Positions 6,296-7,957 of a stretch of DNA of 7,957 nt are shown piece by piece. Location: the NCBI GenBank assembly GCA_023386675.1, contig JAEWJG010000181.1:1-7957 (forward strand). The letters run 5' to 3'. Under the pieces are notes generated by a model. It saw nothing but the letters and a program-made list of their open reading frames with translations, was not told where the DNA came from and did no database searches. Both the position numbers and the translations under genes were made by a program. The DNA is from Actinomycetes bacterium (GTDB lineage Bacteria; Actinomycetota; Actinomycetes; Actinomycetales; Microbacteriaceae). Numbering within the stretch: position 1 is the first letter of the stretch; each line of letters starts with the position of its first letter.

Positions 6296-7374
6296 TCGGC
6301 TGTCCTGTTCAGTCGGGATCCGGGGTACCGGGCGGAGGCCTCGAGGGAGGAGGCGGGAACGGAGATGTCCGCGGTGTCGCGCATCACCTCCAGAGGCTCG
6401 CAGTTCTTACCGCCGCCGAACCGCGACCAGTAGCGCGCGGTCGCGAGCACGAAGTCCGGCTCGAGGTAGGCGCGCAGCTCGGTCTGCGAACGGAAGCAGT
6501 CGATGAGCTGCAGCTTGGTCTCGGTGAAGCCGTCGATCGGGACGAACCGGGTCGGCCGGAAGTCGATCGTCGCCGACGGACTCTGGAAGCAGCAGACCGT
6601 GCGGACGCTGCGCGTGGCGACGTTCGTGGCGGCGTGCACAGCCCGGTGGTCCTGATGGCGGTCGTGCGACGAGTGGGTGTAGACGATGTCCGGCTGCACC
6701 TCGGCGACGACCCGCTCGATGATGCCGACCGTGGGGTCTGCCGCCGAGATCTGCGTGTCCTCGAGATCCTCGAGGAACAGGCGAGCGCCCAGCAGCTCGG
6801 CCGAGGCCAGCGACTCGTGCTGACGGTCGTCCGCGTCCCCGCCGCGCGCTCCGCGCGACATGGTGAGGATGACGACCTGGTTGCCGGCGTCGCGGTGCGC
6901 GGCCAGGATGCCGCCGACGCCGATCTCGACATCGTCGGGGTGTGCGCCGATGGCGAGCACGACCTGCTGCCGCTGCGCCGCCCGCTTCACGCGGCCTTCA
7001 GCAGCGAGACGGTTCACGATCGACACGAGCTCGGCCGACGCGACCGGCTTGGTCAGGAACTCGTCCGCCTGGGCGCGCAGCGCCGACACGGCGTAGTCCA
7101 CCGAGACGTGGGCGGTCATCACGACGACCGGGAGGCCGGGATGCTGGCTGCGCAGCTCCTTGAGCAGGTCGAGCCCGGAGATGCCCGGCATCTCGATGTC
7201 CGTGATCACGAGGTCGGGCTCGAACTCGGCGATCGTCGACAGCGCGATCGACGGATCGGTGACCGCGATCGCGACCGCATCCGCTCGCTTCTCCAGCACG
7301 GTCTTCATGAAGAAGGCCACGTCCGGGTCGTCTTCGACCACCACCACCCGGAACTTCGTCACGGCACTCGCCAT
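6292..7374 (-). CDS. Response-regulator receiver fused to PIG-L/LmbE-type zinc deacetylase
   Basis: A 360-residue two-domain protein. Residues about 8-125 are a CheY-like receiver: acidic pocket Glu14-Asp15-Asp16, phospho-acceptor Asp59 in ITDIEMPG, switch Thr87 and Lys109-Pro110. A short basic, Gln-rich linker (about 126-137) leads to a PIG-L domain (about 138-345). Its AHPDD motif gives zinc ligands His145 and Asp148 and the probable base Asp147; SRGARGG (173-179) is also typical, and HSSHDRHQDHR (234-244) supplies the third zinc ligand His243. PIG-L enzymes remove acetyl groups from N-acetylglucosamine-type substrates (MshB, PIG-L itself). Both domains keep their active residues, so phosphorylation probably controls the enzyme. 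The ATG at 7374 is chosen because AGGGG precedes it and the receiver begins right after; the same frame stays open to 7530 but would run into the tRNA gene. It is the first gene of the operon. Confidence 0.94.
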   Translation of the reverse strand: MASAVTKFRVVVVEDDPDVAFFMKTVLEKRADAVAIAVTDPSIALSTIAEFEPDLVITDIEMPGISGLDLLKELRSQHPGLPVVVMTAHVSVDYAVSALRAQADEFLTKPVASAELVSIVNRLAAEGRVKRAAQRQQVVLAIGAHPDDVEIGVGGILAAHRDAGNQVVILTMSRGARGGDADDRQHESLASAELLGARLFLEDLEDTQISAADPTVGIIERVVAEVQPDIVYTHSSHDRHQDHRAVHAATNVATRSVRTVCCFQSPSATIDFRPTRFVPIDGFTETKLQLIDCFRSQTELRAYLEPDFVLATARYWSRFGGGKNCEPLEVMRDTADISVPASSLEASARYPGSRLNRTAE

Positions 7375-7396
7375 CGCATCCCCTATCTCGCAGACG

Positions 7397-7402
7397 ACTT
7401 TA
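7397..7402 (-). promoter_or_regulatory. Possible -10 element of the seven-gene operon
   Basis: On the minus strand TAAAGT fits the TANNNT pattern of housekeeping-type -10 elements and lies 22 bases before the ATG at 7374, leaving a short leader that includes the AGGGG ribosome site. No convincing -35 hexamer is visible at the expected distance. The promoter of the operon must lie in the 119-nt gap shared with the divergent tRNA gene, or read in from further upstream. Confidence 0.25.
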
Positions 7403-7452
7403 GTAGGACGACCGGTCCACACGGGCGGACGCGCCCGGGAGGTGTTCGCGAT

Positions 7453-7481
7453 TTCACGCGCCCCGGATCTCGTGCTAGTGT
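7453..7481 (+). promoter_or_regulatory. Promoter of tRNA-fMet
   Basis: TTCACG (7453-7458, four of six matches to TTGACA) and TAGTGT (7476-7481, fits TANNNT) are separated by 17 bases. The -10 element ends 12 bases before the first tRNA base, which suits a short-leader stable-RNA transcript. It faces away from the minus-strand operon. Confidence 0.6.
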
Positions 7482-7493
7482 TTTCTCTTGTGC

Positions 7494-7570
7494 CGCGGGG
7501 TGGAGCAGCTCGGTAGCTCGCTGGGCTCATAACCCAGAGGTCGTAGGTTCAAATCCTGCCCCCGCAACCA
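7494..7570 (+). tRNA. Initiator tRNA-fMet (anticodon CAU)
   Basis: A 77-nt tRNA with encoded CCA (7568-7570). The anticodon CAT is at 7528-7530 within a CTGGG/CCCAG stem, giving the three consecutive G-C pairs that mark initiator tRNAs. The first base C (7494) faces A (7566), the unpaired 1:72 position that allows formylation and keeps the tRNA out of elongation. The T-arm GGTTCAAATCC is canonical. The sequence is very close to E. coli tRNA-fMet as I remember it. It functions in translation initiation, and the gene stands alone with its own promoter and terminator. Confidence 0.97.
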
Positions 7571-7572
7571 CG

Positions 7573-7615
7573 AAGGCCCTCTGATCAGGGATTCTCTGAT
7601 CAGAGGGCCTTTTTT
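7573..7615 (+). terminator. Intrinsic terminator after tRNA-fMet
   Basis: A perfect 16-bp stem (AAGGCCCTCTGATCAG at 7573-7588 pairing with 7596-7611), a 7-nt loop and six T residues at 7610-7615, starting three bases after the tRNA. Read on the minus strand the stem has no T-run after it, so it is directional. Each arm contains the palindrome TGATCA. Confidence 0.93.
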
Positions 7616-7656
7616 GGTGGCTCTGCGACCGGGTCGGAACCCGGGTGCGCGGCCGC

Positions 7657-7707
7657 GCGAAACGGAGGAGTTCGCAGCGGTAATCGCGCGAAACTCCTCC
7701 GTTTCGC
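7657..7707. repeat. REP-like inverted repeat
   Basis: A perfect 16-bp inverted repeat: GCGAAACGGAGGAGTT (7657-7672) and its complement (7692-7707), separated by 19 bases. Each arm is itself close to a smaller palindrome: the right arm region reads GCGAAAC-TCCTCC-GTTTCGC (7688-7707), and the left has the same design with one T missing. Two inverted copies of a roughly 20-nt palindromic unit resemble REP/BIME-type interspersed repeats. It lies between the tRNA terminator and the end of the convergent gene; no T-run follows on either strand, so it is not a classical terminator. Confidence 0.6.
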
Positions 7708-7736
7708 TGCATTTCGGCGTCGGCCGACAGGAAACG

Positions 7737-7759
7737 CCTCCCCTTCACACAAGGCGAGG
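7737..7759 (-). terminator. Weak hairpin after the right-edge gene
   Basis: Nine-base arms CCTCCCCTT and AAGGCGAGG pair at eight of nine positions around a 5-nt loop, starting 11 bases past the stop codon of the minus-strand gene at the right edge. Only a short TTT follows, so it may be a weak terminator or an mRNA 3'-end stabiliser. Confidence 0.3.
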
Positions 7760-7770
7760 GTGCCTGCGGT

Positions 7771-7957
7771 TCAGCGGTAAAGCGGGGAACCGTCCGGGCC
7801 GGGCGGGACGGGGCTGCCGTCGACGAAGGTCGGCCACGCCAGGCGGTCGGTCGGCGCCAGGGCGGAGAAGTCAGGGCGCCCGTCGCGGCCGGCCGGCACA
7901 GGGCGGCCGTCGAGCAGGCGGGGCCAGGCCAGCTGCTGCGGCGCGGCGGCGTTCGGC
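7771..7957 (-). CDS. C-terminus of a repeat-containing protein (5' end outside window)
   Basis: The last 61 codons of a minus-strand gene, ending in TGA at 7771-7773. The visible part contains two copies of a repeat spaced exactly 30 residues: LAWPRLLDGRPVPAGRDGRP, then LAWPTFVDGSPVPPGPDGSP, followed by LYR and the stop. The shared pattern is LAWP-x3-DG-x-PVP-x-G-x-DG-x-P, joined by a linker rich in Ala, Thr and Asp. The regular pattern and strong third-position G/C support real coding. I do not recognise the family; Pro/Gly-rich repeats like these often lie at the ends of surface or scaffold proteins, but that is only a guess. More copies may continue beyond the edge. It converges on the tRNA gene. 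Confidence 0.75.
   Translation of the reverse strand, partial: PNAAAPQQLAWPRLLDGRPVPAGRDGRPDFSALAPTDRLAWPTFVDGSPVPPGPDGSPLYR

Noticed and set aside
5544..6506. A 320-residue plus-strand frame opposite the ATP-grasp gene.
   Set aside because: Ser/Arg/Thr-rich antisense shadow; the minus strand carries clear ATP-grasp motifs.
7375..7530. A longer start for the receiver-deacetylase fusion.
   Set aside because: The added residues would be encoded by the intergenic region and the tRNA antisense; the ATG at 7374 has a ribosome site and directly precedes the receiver.
7494..7570. tRNA gene as an attachment site of an integrated element.
   Set aside because: The tRNA is intact with its own terminator, and neither an integrase nor a direct repeat of its 3' end is visible in the window.
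7527..7748. A 73-residue minus-strand reading frame ending in VAGAGFEPTTSGL.
   Set aside because: Its end is the antisense translation of the tRNA-fMet gene, a well-known spurious protein in annotations, and the rest crosses the terminator and inverted repeat.

Overview
The window is high-GC chromosomal DNA with strong G/C bias at third codon positions, dense gene packing and 4-nt stop/start overlaps. The codon use, a DapC-like aminotransferase of actinobacterial type and the gene set suggest an actinobacterium, probably Microbacteriaceae (Leifsonia/Microbacterium-like). The family assignment is inference; no rRNA or species marker is present.

Layout. Positions 1-144 are clearly less GC-rich than the rest and may hold the 3' end of an unrecognised plus-strand gene. 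Positions 145-1344 (+) encode a PLP-dependent class I/II aminotransferase. It converges on, and overlaps by 14 nt, a minus-strand cluster of seven genes running from 7374 down to 1331. In transcription order these are: a receiver domain fused to a PIG-L/LmbE-type zinc deacetylase; an ATP-grasp ligase; a PHP-domain metallohydrolase; a 52-residue single-pass membrane protein; a stand-alone receiver; a multi-pass membrane PAS histidine kinase; and a nitrilase-superfamily amidase. All six junctions overlap (five by 4 nt, ATGA or GTGA, and one by 8 nt), so this is almost certainly one translationally coupled operon. Divergent from it, at 7494-7570 (+), is an initiator tRNA-fMet with its own promoter and a strong intrinsic terminator. 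After a REP-like inverted repeat, the right edge holds the C-terminus of a minus-strand protein built from ~30-residue repeats.

How the genes may work together (inference). The kinase could phosphorylate two receivers, one free and one fused directly to an enzyme, so the cluster looks like a signalling system whose output is metabolic rather than transcriptional. The enzyme set (deacetylase that exposes an amine, ATP-grasp that can form an amide on an amine, PHP phosphoesterase) fits synthesis or remodelling of an amino-sugar or cyclitol conjugate. It recalls the deacetylate-then-ligate logic of mycothiol synthesis, but with different ligase chemistry. I know of no characterised system with this composition, and the substrate cannot be read from the sequence. 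The terminal amidase and the convergent aminotransferase could separately form a transaminase/omega-amidase pair.
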